From NCBI GenBank assembly GCA_036380925.1, contig DASVDW010000066.1, forward strand, positions 1-32,256: a stretch of 32,256 nt of DNA. The letters are read 5' to 3'. Positions 8,831 through 16,236 of the stretch are shown here, piece after piece. Within the stretch, counting starts at the first letter, position 1. Each line of letters opens with the position of its first letter. Both the position numbers and the translations under genes were made by a program. Source of the stretch: JAICLV01 sp036380925 (GTDB lineage Bacteria; Actinomycetota; Actinomycetes; Acidothermales; Acidothermaceae). The notes below the pieces were generated by a model. That model did not search any database. It was not told where the DNA came from and saw only the letters and a list, made by a program, of their open reading frames with translations.

Positions 8831-9355
8831 ATGGGGATCCACCGGCTGAACCACGCGGTGCTTTACGTTCGCGACCTTAAGGAGAGCATCGCCTTTTACA
8901 CCGAGGTGCTCGGCTTTCGCCGGGTCGACATGACGCCCACGGGCTTCGGCGGGGCGGCGTTCCTGCAGGCCCCTGGTTCCACCAACGACCACGATCTGGG
9001 GCTGTTCGAGCTCGGCCCCGGCGCCGGCCCGTCAGGCGCCGGCCGCACCACCGTCGGGCTTTACCATCTCGCCTGGGAAGTCGACACGCTCGACGAGCTG
9101 GAGCACGTCGCCGAGCGCTTGCTCGCGGCCGACGCGCTGGTCGGAACCGCCGACCACGGCACCACCAAGAGCTTGTACGGTCGCGACCCGAACGGACTTG
9201 AGTTCGAGGTCGTCTGGCTGATCCCGGCGCACTTGCTCGACGACGCCGCGCGGGACGCCCGAAAGCGAATCTCGCCGCTCGACCTGACGAAGGAGAAGGT
9301 TCGCTACGGCGCCACCACCGAAGGCGGTGTCGGGATCTCCCGGGTGTCGGCCTGA
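8831..9355 (+). CDS. VOC-superfamily protein (extradiol dioxygenase/glyoxalase-like, CatE type)
   Basis: The 174-residue protein has the vicinal-oxygen-chelate fold pattern. It opens with INH-type strand HRLNHAVLYVRDLKESIAFYTEVLGFR. The likely metal ligands are H8, H79 (GLYHLAWEVD) and E124 or E126 (NGLEFEVVW). The spacing fits a single-module dioxygenase or glyoxalase-like enzyme of the catechol-2,3-dioxygenase group, but the substrate cannot be read from sequence. ATG 8831 follows GGAGG (8819-8823) by 7 nt. The gene is monocistronic. It is preceded by a palindromic operator candidate and followed by a bidirectional hairpin that overlaps its stop codon. Inducible control by an aromatic or reactive small molecule is a reasonable inference. 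Confidence 0.85.
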   Translation: MGIHRLNHAVLYVRDLKESIAFYTEVLGFRRVDMTPTGFGGAAFLQAPGSTNDHDLGLFELGPGAGPSGAGRTTVGLYHLAWEVDTLDELEHVAERLLAADALVGTADHGTTKSLYGRDPNGLEFEVVWLIPAHLLDDAARDARKRISPLDLTKEKVRYGATTEGGVGISRVSA

Positions 9356-9370
9356 CGCGACCCGCGTCAG
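9352..9370. terminator. Bidirectional hairpin between convergent VOC and small-membrane-protein genes
   Basis: CTGACGCG (9352-9359) and CGCGTCAG (9363-9370) form an 8-bp perfect stem with a 3-nt loop. The arms contain the stop codon of the VOC gene (9353-9355) and that of the leftward small gene (9367-9369). There is no T-tract, as is common in high-GC actinomycetes. Confidence 0.6.
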
Positions 9371-9591
9371 CGCATGAGGGCAAGCGCGCCGCCGAGCGTC
9401 ACCGCCATCGACGCGGCCAGGTAGGTCAGCACGTTGGTGGCGTCAACCGGAGCATGACGCCGCGGGCGGCGGCCGACGCCGCGAACCCGGTGCGGGCGTG
9501 GCGCGGACGACGGGCCGAGGGCCACCAGCGCGACCGCGAGCACGGTGGCCGCGGCGACGATCAGCACCCGGGTCACCAGTTCGACGTCCAC
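9367..9591 (-). CDS. Small two-helix membrane protein of unknown function
   Basis: From GTG 9591 the frame encodes 74 residues. A hydrophobic helix at about 7-26 (RVLIVAAATVLAVALVAL) is followed by a basic Pro/Arg loop (about 30-47) and a second hydrophobic helix (about 53-73, NVLTYLAASMAVTLGGALALM). The GTG was chosen because an AAGGG ribosome site lies about 9 nt upstream on the minus strand and the helix begins right after it. The frame is open further upstream, but that part looks like non-coding sequence. I recognise no family. It converges on the VOC gene. Confidence 0.6.
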   Translation of the reverse strand: MDVELVTRVLIVAAATVLAVALVALGPSSAPRPHRVRGVGRRPRRHAPVDATNVLTYLAASMAVTLGGALALMR

Positions 9592-9658
9592 CGCTTCACG
9601 CCCTTCACCGATTCGTAACCCATTTGTGCTCTGCCGGGACGTTTCGAAACATGAAACG
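9592..9658. promoter_or_regulatory. Short intergenic stretch with a GTTTCGAAAC dyad
   Basis: This stretch lies between the leftward small gene and the ABC remnant. It contains the perfect 10-bp palindrome GTTTCGAAAC (9641-9650) and a wider inverted repeat CGTTTC (9640-9645) / GAAACG (9653-9658). It is more AT-rich than its surroundings. It could carry promoters for the divergent gene and for the downstream oxidoreductase, or mark the deletion junction of the ABC remnant. No gene is visible here. Confidence 0.35.
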
Positions 9659-9840
9659 CGAGGCCAGCGGCAGCGGGTCGCGACCGTCTGCGCCGCCGCC
9701 TGCTTGCGGCCGCCGACCACGGCGCTATCGTCGTCGTCGCCTCGCACGACCCGGAGGTGGCGGGGCGATGCGCGGCGCAGGTCCGATTGGCGGACGGAGT
9801 CGTTGTCGAGATGTCAGAGCCGAGGCGGCAGGGGGAGTGA
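9655..9840 (+). pseudogene. Headless C-terminal remnant of an ABC transporter ATPase
   Basis: After an in-frame TGA (9652-9654) the frame encodes about 61 residues ending at TGA 9838-9840. The core is AAADHGAIVVVASHDPEVA, then RCAAQVRLADGVVVE. This is the end of an ABC ATPase: a hydrophobic strand, the H-loop histidine in SHDPEV, and the C-terminal RLADG-x-VV strand. Walker A, Q-loop, signature and Walker B are absent upstream in all frames I read. There is no ATG or GTG before the H-loop. The stop overlaps the next start as TGATG, a translational-coupling arrangement, which suggests the intact gene once preceded the oxidoreductase. It is most likely a deletion relic. Confidence 0.7.
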
Positions 9841-10892
9841 TGGGCGATCTCAACGTCGCGATCATCGGTTATGGCATCGGCGGCGCGGTGTTCCACGGCC
9901 CGCTCGTCGAGGCCACGCCCGGCATGCGCGTGGCGTACGTCGTCACCGGAAACGAAGAACGCGCCGCGATGGCGCAGCGCGCGCACGCCGGCGTCTCGGT
10001 CGTCCGCGCCGCCGACGAGCTGTGGTCACATGCCGACTCGATCGACCTGGTCGTCGTCACCAGCCCCAACCGCGAGCACGCACCGCAAGCGCTGGCGGCG
10101 ATCGAGGCCGGGATTCCGGTCGTCGTCGACAAGCCGTTCGCCATCGGCGCGGCGCAAGCCGAGCAGCTGATGGCCGCCGCGAGCGCGGCCGAGGTTCCGC
10201 TCACCGTCTTCCAAAACCGTCGATGGGACGGCGACTTCCTCACCGTTCGCCGGCTGATCGACGAAGGGGCGCTTGGTGACGTCACGCGGTTCGAATCGCG
10301 GTTCGAGCGGTGGCGGCCGATGCTCAAGACCGGGTGGCGCGAGATCGGTGGCCCCGGGGAGGCGGGCGGGTTGCTGTTTGACCTTGGCGCGCACCTCATC
10401 GACCAAGCGATGCTGCTTTTCGGCCCGGTGGAACAGGTTTACGCGCAGGTTGACACCCGCCGCCCGGGCGCGCTCAACGACGACGACACGTTCGTCGCGC
10501 TCACCCACACGGGCGGTGTCCGGAGCCACCTTTGGGTGAGCGCGGTGGCGTCGGACGTCGCTGCGCGTATGCGCGTCCTCGGCAGCCGCGCCGCGTACGT
10601 GAAGTACGGACTCGACGTGCAGGAAGACCGCCTGCGCGACGGCCGCCGGCCCGACCTCGAAGCCGATTGGGGCGCCGAGCCCGAGTCGATGTGGGGCCTG
10701 CTCGGCACACCCGGCGACAGCAGTCCGGTCGCCACCGAGCCCGGTTGCTATCAACGCTTTTACGCCGAGGTCGCCGCCGCGTTGCGCGGCGAGGGAGCGC
10801 TGCCCGTCGATCCCGCTGACTCAGTGAGAGGACTGCGCGTCATTGAGGCTGCGCAACGCTCCCACCGAGACGGCGTCGTCGTCCGGCTTTAG
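9840..10892 (+). CDS. Gfo/Idh/MocA-family NAD(P)-dependent oxidoreductase
   Basis: The 350-residue protein has an N-terminal Rossmann fold with GYGIGG (10-15). The family's E/D-K-P motif appears as VDKPFA with K98. The C-terminal domain contains FDLGAHLIDQA, where D181 and H185 are the usual active-site positions. Members oxidise or reduce sugars, inositols or related polyols using NAD(P); the substrate is unknown here. ATG 9840 has a strong GGGGGAG site (9831-9837) and overlaps the stop of the ABC remnant by one base. The longer upstream frame has no family similarity and was rejected. Its stop codon overlaps the 3' end of the convergent gene by 4 nt. Confidence 0.9.
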   Translation: MGDLNVAIIGYGIGGAVFHGPLVEATPGMRVAYVVTGNEERAAMAQRAHAGVSVVRAADELWSHADSIDLVVVTSPNREHAPQALAAIEAGIPVVVDKPFAIGAAQAEQLMAAASAAEVPLTVFQNRRWDGDFLTVRRLIDEGALGDVTRFESRFERWRPMLKTGWREIGGPGEAGGLLFDLGAHLIDQAMLLFGPVEQVYAQVDTRRPGALNDDDTFVALTHTGGVRSHLWVSAVASDVAARMRVLGSRAAYVKYGLDVQEDRLRDGRRPDLEADWGAEPESMWGLLGTPGDSSPVATEPGCYQRFYAEVAAALRGEGALPVDPADSVRGLRVIEAAQRSHRDGVVVRL

Positions 10893-11548
10893 GGCGACTT
10901 GGTCGCCTGCGAGGCGCCCGTTGTGTCGCGGCCCTGCCCGAAGTTGCGGCCGCCGAATCCGCCGAAGCCACCGCCGGCGGCGCCTTGGGTCACCGACTGG
11001 GCCGCGTAGACGCCGTCCGAGGATTGAACGCCCCGCACGACCACGGTCTGGCCCGGCGCGAGGTCTTTCACCGCTCCGGTGACGGTCTTGGTCACCGTCG
11101 TGCCGTCCGACGTGGTGACCTTCACGGTGTCACCGCTGGCTTCGGTGACGTAAAGGGTGTCGCCTTGGACGACGGCGACGGTGCCGACGATGTTCGCCAC
11201 ACCCGACGTGTCGGCCGCGCCGGAGGTCTGGGCAGCCGTCGCGCGACCACCGGTGTTGCGGGCGTTGCCGGCGCCCGTCGTGCCGGTGTTCGCGCCGATC
11301 CCTTGGCGCAGCGCCGCGGCCAGGGAAGCGGCGTTGTTGGCGGCGGACGACGCGGGCTTCAACTGCGACTTCTCCACCCGCACCCCGGCGAAGAAACCGG
11401 CCCCTGCCGCGGCAGCGAGGGCGAGGCACAGCGTGAGCACCGGAAGCTTCCGGCGCCGCAGGCGCACCGGCGGGGGAGGTGGTTCCTCGGCAACACCAAG
11501 TTCTTGGGTCTCCGCGCTGGTCATCGCAGTCTCCGTCCGCTCACTCAT
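10889..11548 (-). CDS. Membrane-anchored small beta-domain protein (DUF5666-like), last gene of the ABC/adaptor operon
   Basis: The 219-residue product has a Pro-rich cytoplasmic N-terminus and one transmembrane helix (about 35-55). A Gly/Ala/Thr linker (about 65-117) precedes a small beta domain (about 118-190: VGTVAVVQGDTLYV, TVKVTTSDGT, LAPGQTVVVRG, YAAQSVTQG). The tail is Gly/Phe-rich. The pattern resembles DUF5666/OB-like exported domains. ATG 11548 overlaps the permease stop by 8 nt (ATGAGTGA) and has a GAGG site about 9 nt upstream, so translation is probably coupled. It may be an accessory partner of the efflux system. A second protein of the same architecture ends the opposite arm (17792-18502). 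Confidence 0.72.
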   Translation of the reverse strand: MSERTETAMTSAETQELGVAEEPPPPPVRLRRRKLPVLTLCLALAAAAGAGFFAGVRVEKSQLKPASSAANNAASLAAALRQGIGANTGTTGAGNARNTGGRATAAQTSGAADTSGVANIVGTVAVVQGDTLYVTEASGDTVKVTTSDGTTVTKTVTGAVKDLAPGQTVVVRGVQSSDGVYAAQSVTQGAAGGGFGGFGGRNFGQGRDTTGASQATKSP

Positions 11549-12782
11549 AACGCAATGCCTCGATGGGGAGCAGCCGCGCGGCGCGGCTGGCTGGGTAGAG
11601 CCCGAAGAACAGTCCGGTGACGACGGCGACGCCAAAGGCCAGGAACACCGAATAGTCGGCGACCTCAGGTTGAATGCCGACCACCTTGAAATGGCTGCCG
11701 ATCAGGCCGACCGCCACGCCAATAAGCCCGCCGATGGCTGACAGCAGCACGGCCTCGACGACGAACTGGCCCATGATGTCGGAGCGTTTCGCGCCGATCG
11801 CCTTGCGGATGCCGATCTCGCGGGTGCGCTCAGTCACCGTCACCAGCATGATGTTCATGACCCCGATGCCGCCGACCAGCAGGCTGATCGCGGCCACCGC
11901 GCCGAGCAGCGTTGTGAACACCTTGTTCGACGACTGCGAGCTCTGCAAAAGGCTGGCCTGATTGAGAATCCGAAAGTCGTCCGTGCCACCGGCCGCGATT
12001 TTGTGCGTCGTCTCAAGCGTGGCGGTCACCTCGGCTTCGGCCGCCGACTCCTTTGACGGCGAAGCGGCTTCGACGTCGATGTTTTGATATGACCCGTAAC
12101 CGGTGAGGGTGTCTTGCACCGCGGTCAGCGGCGCGATGACCACGTCGTCCTGGTCCTGGGCCCCGTTCGTGCCCTTCTGCTTGAGCAGCCCGACGATTTG
12201 GAAGTTGGAGCCGTTGAACTGCACGTTGTCACCGATCGGGTCGGCGACGCCGAACAGGTTCGACGCCACGGTCTCGCCGATCACGGCCACCCGATTGTGC
12301 TGGGTGACGTCGGTAGCGGTGAAGAAGCTGCCCTCGGCGAGCTGATAGTCCTTGATCTGCTCGTATTCGGGCGTCGTCCCGACGAACGACGCCGGCTGGT
12401 ACGACGCGCCTTGATACACGGCGGTCACTGACGCGTTCGCTACCGGCGCCACCGCGACGACGTCCGGATTCTGCGTCTTGTCGCGCAATGCGGCGACGTC
12501 GGCGGCGGTCAACGACGCGCCGCGGGACAGCGTGCCGAGCGTGGCCCGAGCCCCTCCGCCGCCGAACGCGCGAAAAGCGCCGCGCTGCGGGCTGATCTGC
12601 AGCAGATTTGTGCCGAGGCCTTCGATCGTCTTCTGCACGGCGCGCGACGACCCGGTGCCGACCGCGACCAGCATGATGACCGAGCCGACGCCGATCAGCA
12701 TGCCGAGCATGGTCAGCGCTGAGCGCAGCCGGTTGTGCAAAATGCCGCTCAACGCGATGCGCACGCTTTCGGCGCGGATCAT
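11541..12782 (-). CDS. MacB/FtsX-type ABC transporter permease
   Basis: The 413-residue protein has the MacB-PCD/FtsX layout. A first transmembrane helix lies near residues 20-42 (RSALTMLGMLIGVGSVIMLVAVG). A large extracytoplasmic domain follows (about 45-285), then three C-terminal helices, starting with the LLVGGIGVMNIMLVTVTERTREIGIRKAIGA region typical of the family. These permeases couple ATP hydrolysis to movement of substrates or lipoproteins already outside the membrane. Its start overlaps the ATPase stop by 4 nt (ATGA) and its stop overlaps the following gene by 8 nt. Unlike E. coli MacB, the ATPase is a separate polypeptide, as usual in Gram-positive bacteria. The substrate is unknown. 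Confidence 0.9.
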   Translation of the reverse strand: MIRAESVRIALSGILHNRLRSALTMLGMLIGVGSVIMLVAVGTGSSRAVQKTIEGLGTNLLQISPQRGAFRAFGGGGARATLGTLSRGASLTAADVAALRDKTQNPDVVAVAPVANASVTAVYQGASYQPASFVGTTPEYEQIKDYQLAEGSFFTATDVTQHNRVAVIGETVASNLFGVADPIGDNVQFNGSNFQIVGLLKQKGTNGAQDQDDVVIAPLTAVQDTLTGYGSYQNIDVEAASPSKESAAEAEVTATLETTHKIAAGGTDDFRILNQASLLQSSQSSNKVFTTLLGAVAAISLLVGGIGVMNIMLVTVTERTREIGIRKAIGAKRSDIMGQFVVEAVLLSAIGGLIGVAVGLIGSHFKVVGIQPEVADYSVFLAFGVAVVTGLFFGLYPASRAARLLPIEALRYE

Positions 12783-13534
12783 CGCACGCCGGTCAGGTCG
12801 TGTCCGGCGAGTCCGGGCATGGGCGGCGGTCCGCCGATCGGCGCCAGTCGAGTGTCTTCCACCAACTGTCCGTCGCGCACCCGCACCACGCGCTTGGCGT
12901 GTTGCGCGACGTCGCTCTCGTGGGTGATCAGCACGATCGTGCGGCCCTGACGATTCAGCTCGGCGAAGATGCCGAGCACGTCGGCGGTCGCGACCGAGTC
13001 GAGGTTTCCGGTGGGCTCGTCGGCGAGTATCAGCGACGGGTCGACCGCGATCGCGCGCGCCACCGCGACCCGCTGCCGCTCACCGCCCGACATCATCGAC
13101 GGTCGGTGCGCGGCGCGTCGCTCCAATCCCACCGCTTGCAACGCGGCCAGCGCGCGCGCCCGCCGCTCGGGTGACCGCAGCTTCGCGTACGTCAGCGGCA
13201 GCTCGACGTTTTGCAGCGCGCTAGACCCAGGCAGCAGGTTGAAGCTCTGGAAGACGAAGCCGATTTTCCGGTTTCGGATCTCCGCGAGCTCGTCCTCGTA
13301 GAGCATCTCAACGTCGACGCCGTCGAGCAGGTAGCGGCCTGTGGTCTGCACGTCGAGGCACCCAAGGATGCTCATCAAGGTGCTTTTGCCTGAGCCTGAC
13401 GCGCCCATGATGGCGACGTAATCGCCGCGGTGGACCGACAGCGTGATGCCGCGCAGCGCCTGCACTGCGGCGGCGCCCTCGCCGTAGGTCTTGGTGAGTT
13501 GCCAAAGCCGGATGACGGGTTCGTCGGTCGTCAT
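12779..13534 (-). CDS. LolD/MacB-type ABC transporter ATP-binding protein
   Basis: The 251-residue ATPase is complete. It has Walker A GASGSGKST (44-52), a Q-loop (FVFQSFNLLPG), the signature MSGGERQRVAVARA, Walker B plus D-loop (LILADEPTGNLD) and an H-loop (LITHESDVA). This is the MacB/LolD subfamily that partners FtsX-like permeases. ATG 13534 overlaps the adaptor stop by 4 nt, and its own stop overlaps the permease start by 4 nt, so the three proteins are probably made in fixed ratio. A short C-terminal extension after the last strand (LVEDTRLAPIGGPPPMPG onward) has no known role. Confidence 0.95.
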   Translation of the reverse strand: MTTDEPVIRLWQLTKTYGEGAAAVQALRGITLSVHRGDYVAIMGASGSGKSTLMSILGCLDVQTTGRYLLDGVDVEMLYEDELAEIRNRKIGFVFQSFNLLPGSSALQNVELPLTYAKLRSPERRARALAALQAVGLERRAAHRPSMMSGGERQRVAVARAIAVDPSLILADEPTGNLDSVATADVLGIFAELNRQGRTIVLITHESDVAQHAKRVVRVRDGQLVEDTRLAPIGGPPPMPGLAGHDLTGVR

Positions 13535-15330
13535 CCGCGGCCACCGAGACCGCCGCCGACGAACACTCCTCCGCCGCCGAAGCTGCCGCCGACCCGACCG
13601 TTGTTGTTGGACGTCGGTGAGCTGCTGCCACGACTCACCCTCGCCGCGGGCAGCGCCACCTCGTCACCCGCCTTCACCGGCCCGGTGACCTCCGTCGTCG
13701 AGTCGCCCTTCAACCCGACAACGACGTCCACCCGCTTTTGCGAGCCGTCCGGTTGCATCACCATCAGGTACGACGAGCTGCCAGCCGTCCGGACCGCCGC
13801 CGACGCGACGTTGAGCACGCCGTCGACCTTCGCCGTCGTGACGCTCACGTTCGCCGTCATGCCCGGCTTGATCGCCGGGTCGTTGTTGTCGAGGGCGAAT
13901 GTCACCTGGTACTGCACCACATTGCTCGACACCGTCGCGCTGTCGGCCACGGCGATCACGTGCGCCGCGAACTGTTTGCCGCTGATGGCGTTCAGCGTGA
14001 CCGTCGCCGGAGCGTCGACGACGACCCTGGACGCGTCGGCCTCGTCGATGTTCGCGACCACCTGCAGGTCGGTGAGGTCGGTCAGCGTGATGAAGCCGGA
14101 CGACGACGAGCTGCTCGACGAGCTTGCCGCGTTCGATCCGCTCACCGTCTGACCGACCGTCGCGTTGACGGCGCCGATGGTTCCGTCGGCCGGCGCGGTC
14201 AACGACGTCGCGTCGAGCGTCTGCTGCGCGGTGTCGGCCTGCGCTTGAGCTTGCTCGATGGCGGCCTGGGCGCTCTCGACGTCGGACGACTGCGGGGGAG
14301 CGGTCTTTTGCGCGTCGCTGTTTTGCAGTGACTGCAGGGAGAGTTGGGCGTTCGTCAGCTGCTGCTGCGCGTTCTTTATCGCCTGGTTGTCTTTCGCGAG
14401 CGACGCCACCTGGTTGTTCTGCGCGTTCGTGATCGCGGTTTCGTCCTTGTCGACCGCCGCCTGGTCCTTCGCCAAAGTGTTGGCCTCGTTGTTGGCGGCG
14501 TTCACGACCGCTGTGCTGTCGGCCGGTGTCCCGTTGCCGTCGGCCGCGAGTTTCGCGTCGTCGTTCGCGATCGCGACCTGGTCTTTGGCGACCGCGGCGT
14601 TCGCGGTGTCGCACCCCGGCTGCACCGGCGGCCCGCACTGCGTCGACTGATTCGCCTTGTCGTTCGCCAGCTGGACGTTGTCGGAGTTGTACTGCGCGAG
14701 GTCGACCGAGTATTGCAACGTCGCCTGATTCGTGGCGCCCGTGACCGCAGCCCCGAGCGCGCTTTCGTCTTGCATGTATGTCGCCTGGTCGGTGGCGAGT
14801 TGCTGTTGAGCCTGTTGCAGCGCAGCCGCTTGTTGGGCCTGGTCGAGCGAGAGGTTCTGCTTGGCGTTGTCGAGCGCGGTCTGGGCCGACACCACCTGCT
14901 GTTGAGCCTGCGCCTCCGAGATCTGGATCCCTTGCTTGACGAGTGCGGTCGCCCCTTGCTCGAGCGTGGTGAGTTTGGCCTGCGCCGACGCGAGTTGCGC
15001 CTTTGCGGCGTCGAGATTTGCTTGCGCGGCGGTTGAGTCGACGCGGGCCAGCAGCTGGCCTTCCTTGACCTTGTCGCCGACCTTGACGTCGAGTTCGGTG
15101 AGCTTCCCACCGGTCGCGAAGTTGACCGTGACGTCGTTCGGCGCGGTCACATTGCCGCTCGAACTCACCGTCGTCATCACTGTGCCGACGCCGACGGTGG
15201 TCGTCCGGCTTGTGGCGGAGGCGGTGTTCGCGACGCTCGGCTGACCAAGGGAAGCGTAGGCGAACGCCCCGCCTGCCGCCGCGACGGCGGCCAACCCGGC
15301 GTTGAGCAGTTTCAACCTCGTCGACGGCAT
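13531..15330 (-). CDS. HlyD/MacA-like efflux adaptor with long coiled coil
   Basis: The 599-residue protein starts at ATG 15330, with GGAAAG 7 nt upstream. An N-terminal signal/anchor helix (about 7-26) is followed by a first lipoyl/barrel half (VTVNFATGGKLTELDVKVGDKVKEG). A very long Gln/Ala-rich helical hairpin (about 85-360) comes next, then the returning lipoyl half (SLTAPADGTIGAVNATVGQTV), a Ser-rich loop, a beta-barrel and a membrane-proximal domain. The tail is Gly-rich (GGSFGGGGVF). The hairpin is longer than in many MacA proteins, and in diderm bacteria it would reach an outer-membrane channel. In an actinomycete it may span the wall or mycolate layer, or simply scaffold the permease. 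It is the first gene of the leftward operon. An upstream in-frame start at 15387 lacks support. Confidence 0.88.
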   Translation of the reverse strand: MPSTRLKLLNAGLAAVAAAGGAFAYASLGQPSVANTASATSRTTTVGVGTVMTTVSSSGNVTAPNDVTVNFATGGKLTELDVKVGDKVKEGQLLARVDSTAAQANLDAAKAQLASAQAKLTTLEQGATALVKQGIQISEAQAQQQVVSAQTALDNAKQNLSLDQAQQAAALQQAQQQLATDQATYMQDESALGAAVTGATNQATLQYSVDLAQYNSDNVQLANDKANQSTQCGPPVQPGCDTANAAVAKDQVAIANDDAKLAADGNGTPADSTAVVNAANNEANTLAKDQAAVDKDETAITNAQNNQVASLAKDNQAIKNAQQQLTNAQLSLQSLQNSDAQKTAPPQSSDVESAQAAIEQAQAQADTAQQTLDATSLTAPADGTIGAVNATVGQTVSGSNAASSSSSSSSSGFITLTDLTDLQVVANIDEADASRVVVDAPATVTLNAISGKQFAAHVIAVADSATVSSNVVQYQVTFALDNNDPAIKPGMTANVSVTTAKVDGVLNVASAAVRTAGSSSYLMVMQPDGSQKRVDVVVGLKGDSTTEVTGPVKAGDEVALPAARVSRGSSSPTSNNNGRVGGSFGGGGVFVGGGLGGRG

Positions 15331-15445
15331 GGTTTCGCTTTCCGGTGGCGTCCTGTCAACCTGTGCGACCAAAGGGCACCAGCGCAACCTTGGAGGGCGC
15401 TGGGAAACCGCCGAGAGCCGCCTGGGATCTGCCGTCGTCCCGGAA

Positions 15446-15474
15446 TCTCAGCTGTTTCACAGACAGCTCTCAGC
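15446..15474. promoter_or_regulatory. Triple direct repeat at 11-bp spacing, PhoP/OmpR-type response-regulator site
   Basis: TCTCAGC (15446-15452), TCACAGA (15457-15463) and TCTCAGC (15468-15474) are 7-bp direct repeats separated by 4 bp, so each starts 11 bp after the last. This is the geometry of the known Mycobacterium tuberculosis PhoP box (TCACAGC-N4-TCACAGC). It lies 58-86 bp before the response-regulator start and about 120 bp before the divergent adaptor start. It could control both arms, most simply by autoregulation. Confidence 0.65.
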
Positions 15475-15531
15475 CAACGTGCAGCCTGCTCGCAAACAGT
15501 GGGTGCAGTTTTCGCCGAAGGAGGCCCATCC

Positions 15532-16236
15532 GTGCCCGCGCCAACCCGAGTCCTCGTCGTGGACGACGAGGCCAACATCACCGACCTCGTCGCCACGGCG
15601 TTGCGCTACGAGGGCTTTCAGGTCACCACGGCCAGCTCAGGCGAGCAGGCATTGGAGCTCGCGTCGTCCGCGAAGCCGGACCTCGTCGTGCTTGACGTCA
15701 TGCTCCCCGACGTCGACGGGTTCGAGGTCGCTCGCCGGCTCGGCGCGCAAACGCAAGGCCAACGGCGCGACATGCCGGTGCTCTTCCTCACCGCCCGCGA
15801 CACCACCGACGACAAGGTGCGCGGTCTGACCATCGGCGGCGACGACTACGTCACCAAGCCGTTCTCGCTGGCCGAGCTCGTCGCGCGGGTGCACGCCGTG
15901 CTGCGCCGGTCGAAGGCCAACGGTCACGGCAGCTCGCGGCTCACCTTCGCCGACCTGGAAATGGACGACGACACCCGCGAGGTCAACCGCGGCGCCCGCT
16001 CTATCGAGCTCACCGCGACCGAGTACCGGCTGCTTCGCTACCTGCTCGCCAACGCGCGCAAGGTGCTGACCCGCGCGCAGCTGCTCGACCACGTGTGGGA
16101 CTACGACTTCGGTGGCGACTCCGGTGTTCTGGAGACCTACATCTCGTATCTGCGCAAGAAGGTCGACGTCGACGCGCCACCACTTATTCACACCGTGCGC
16201 GGCGTCGGGTACACGCTTCGACTGCCGAAGGAATGA
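15532..16236 (+). CDS. OmpR/PhoP-family response regulator
   Basis: The 234-residue regulator has a receiver domain (about 7-120) with acidic residues in VVDDEAN, phosphoacceptor D55 in VVLDVMLPD, a switch Thr in LFLTARD and the Lys in DDYVTKPF. A winged-helix DNA-binding domain follows (about 140-230; ELTATEYRLLRYLL, VLETYISYLRKKVD, IHTVRGVGYTLR). GTG 15532 was chosen because GAAGGAGG (15517-15524) lies 7 nt upstream; an earlier in-frame GTG at 15499 has no such site. Its stop overlaps the kinase start (ATGA). A PhoP-like triple direct repeat lies just upstream and is the likely self-regulatory site. Confidence 0.95.
   Translation: MPAPTRVLVVDDEANITDLVATALRYEGFQVTTASSGEQALELASSAKPDLVVLDVMLPDVDGFEVARRLGAQTQGQRRDMPVLFLTARDTTDDKVRGLTIGGDDYVTKPFSLAELVARVHAVLRRSKANGHGSSRLTFADLEMDDDTREVNRGARSIELTATEYRLLRYLLANARKVLTRAQLLDHVWDYDFGGDSGVLETYISYLRKKVDVDAPPLIHTVRGVGYTLRLPKE

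Noticed and set aside
9498..9839. N-terminal extension of the Gfo/Idh/MocA frame
   Set aside because: The Rossmann fold begins right after ATG 9840, which has a GGGGGAG site; the extension is low-complexity and overlaps the ABC remnant in another frame.
10286..10310. GGTTCGAATC-like tRNA T-arm sequence
   Set aside because: It lies within the oxidoreductase coding sequence and no cloverleaf or acceptor stem can be built around it.
15354..15359. TTGACA on the minus strand as a -35 box for the adaptor operon
   Set aside because: A -10 at normal spacing would fall at 15331-15336, on the ribosome spacer just before ATG 15330, and reads GAAACC, which is not -10-like.
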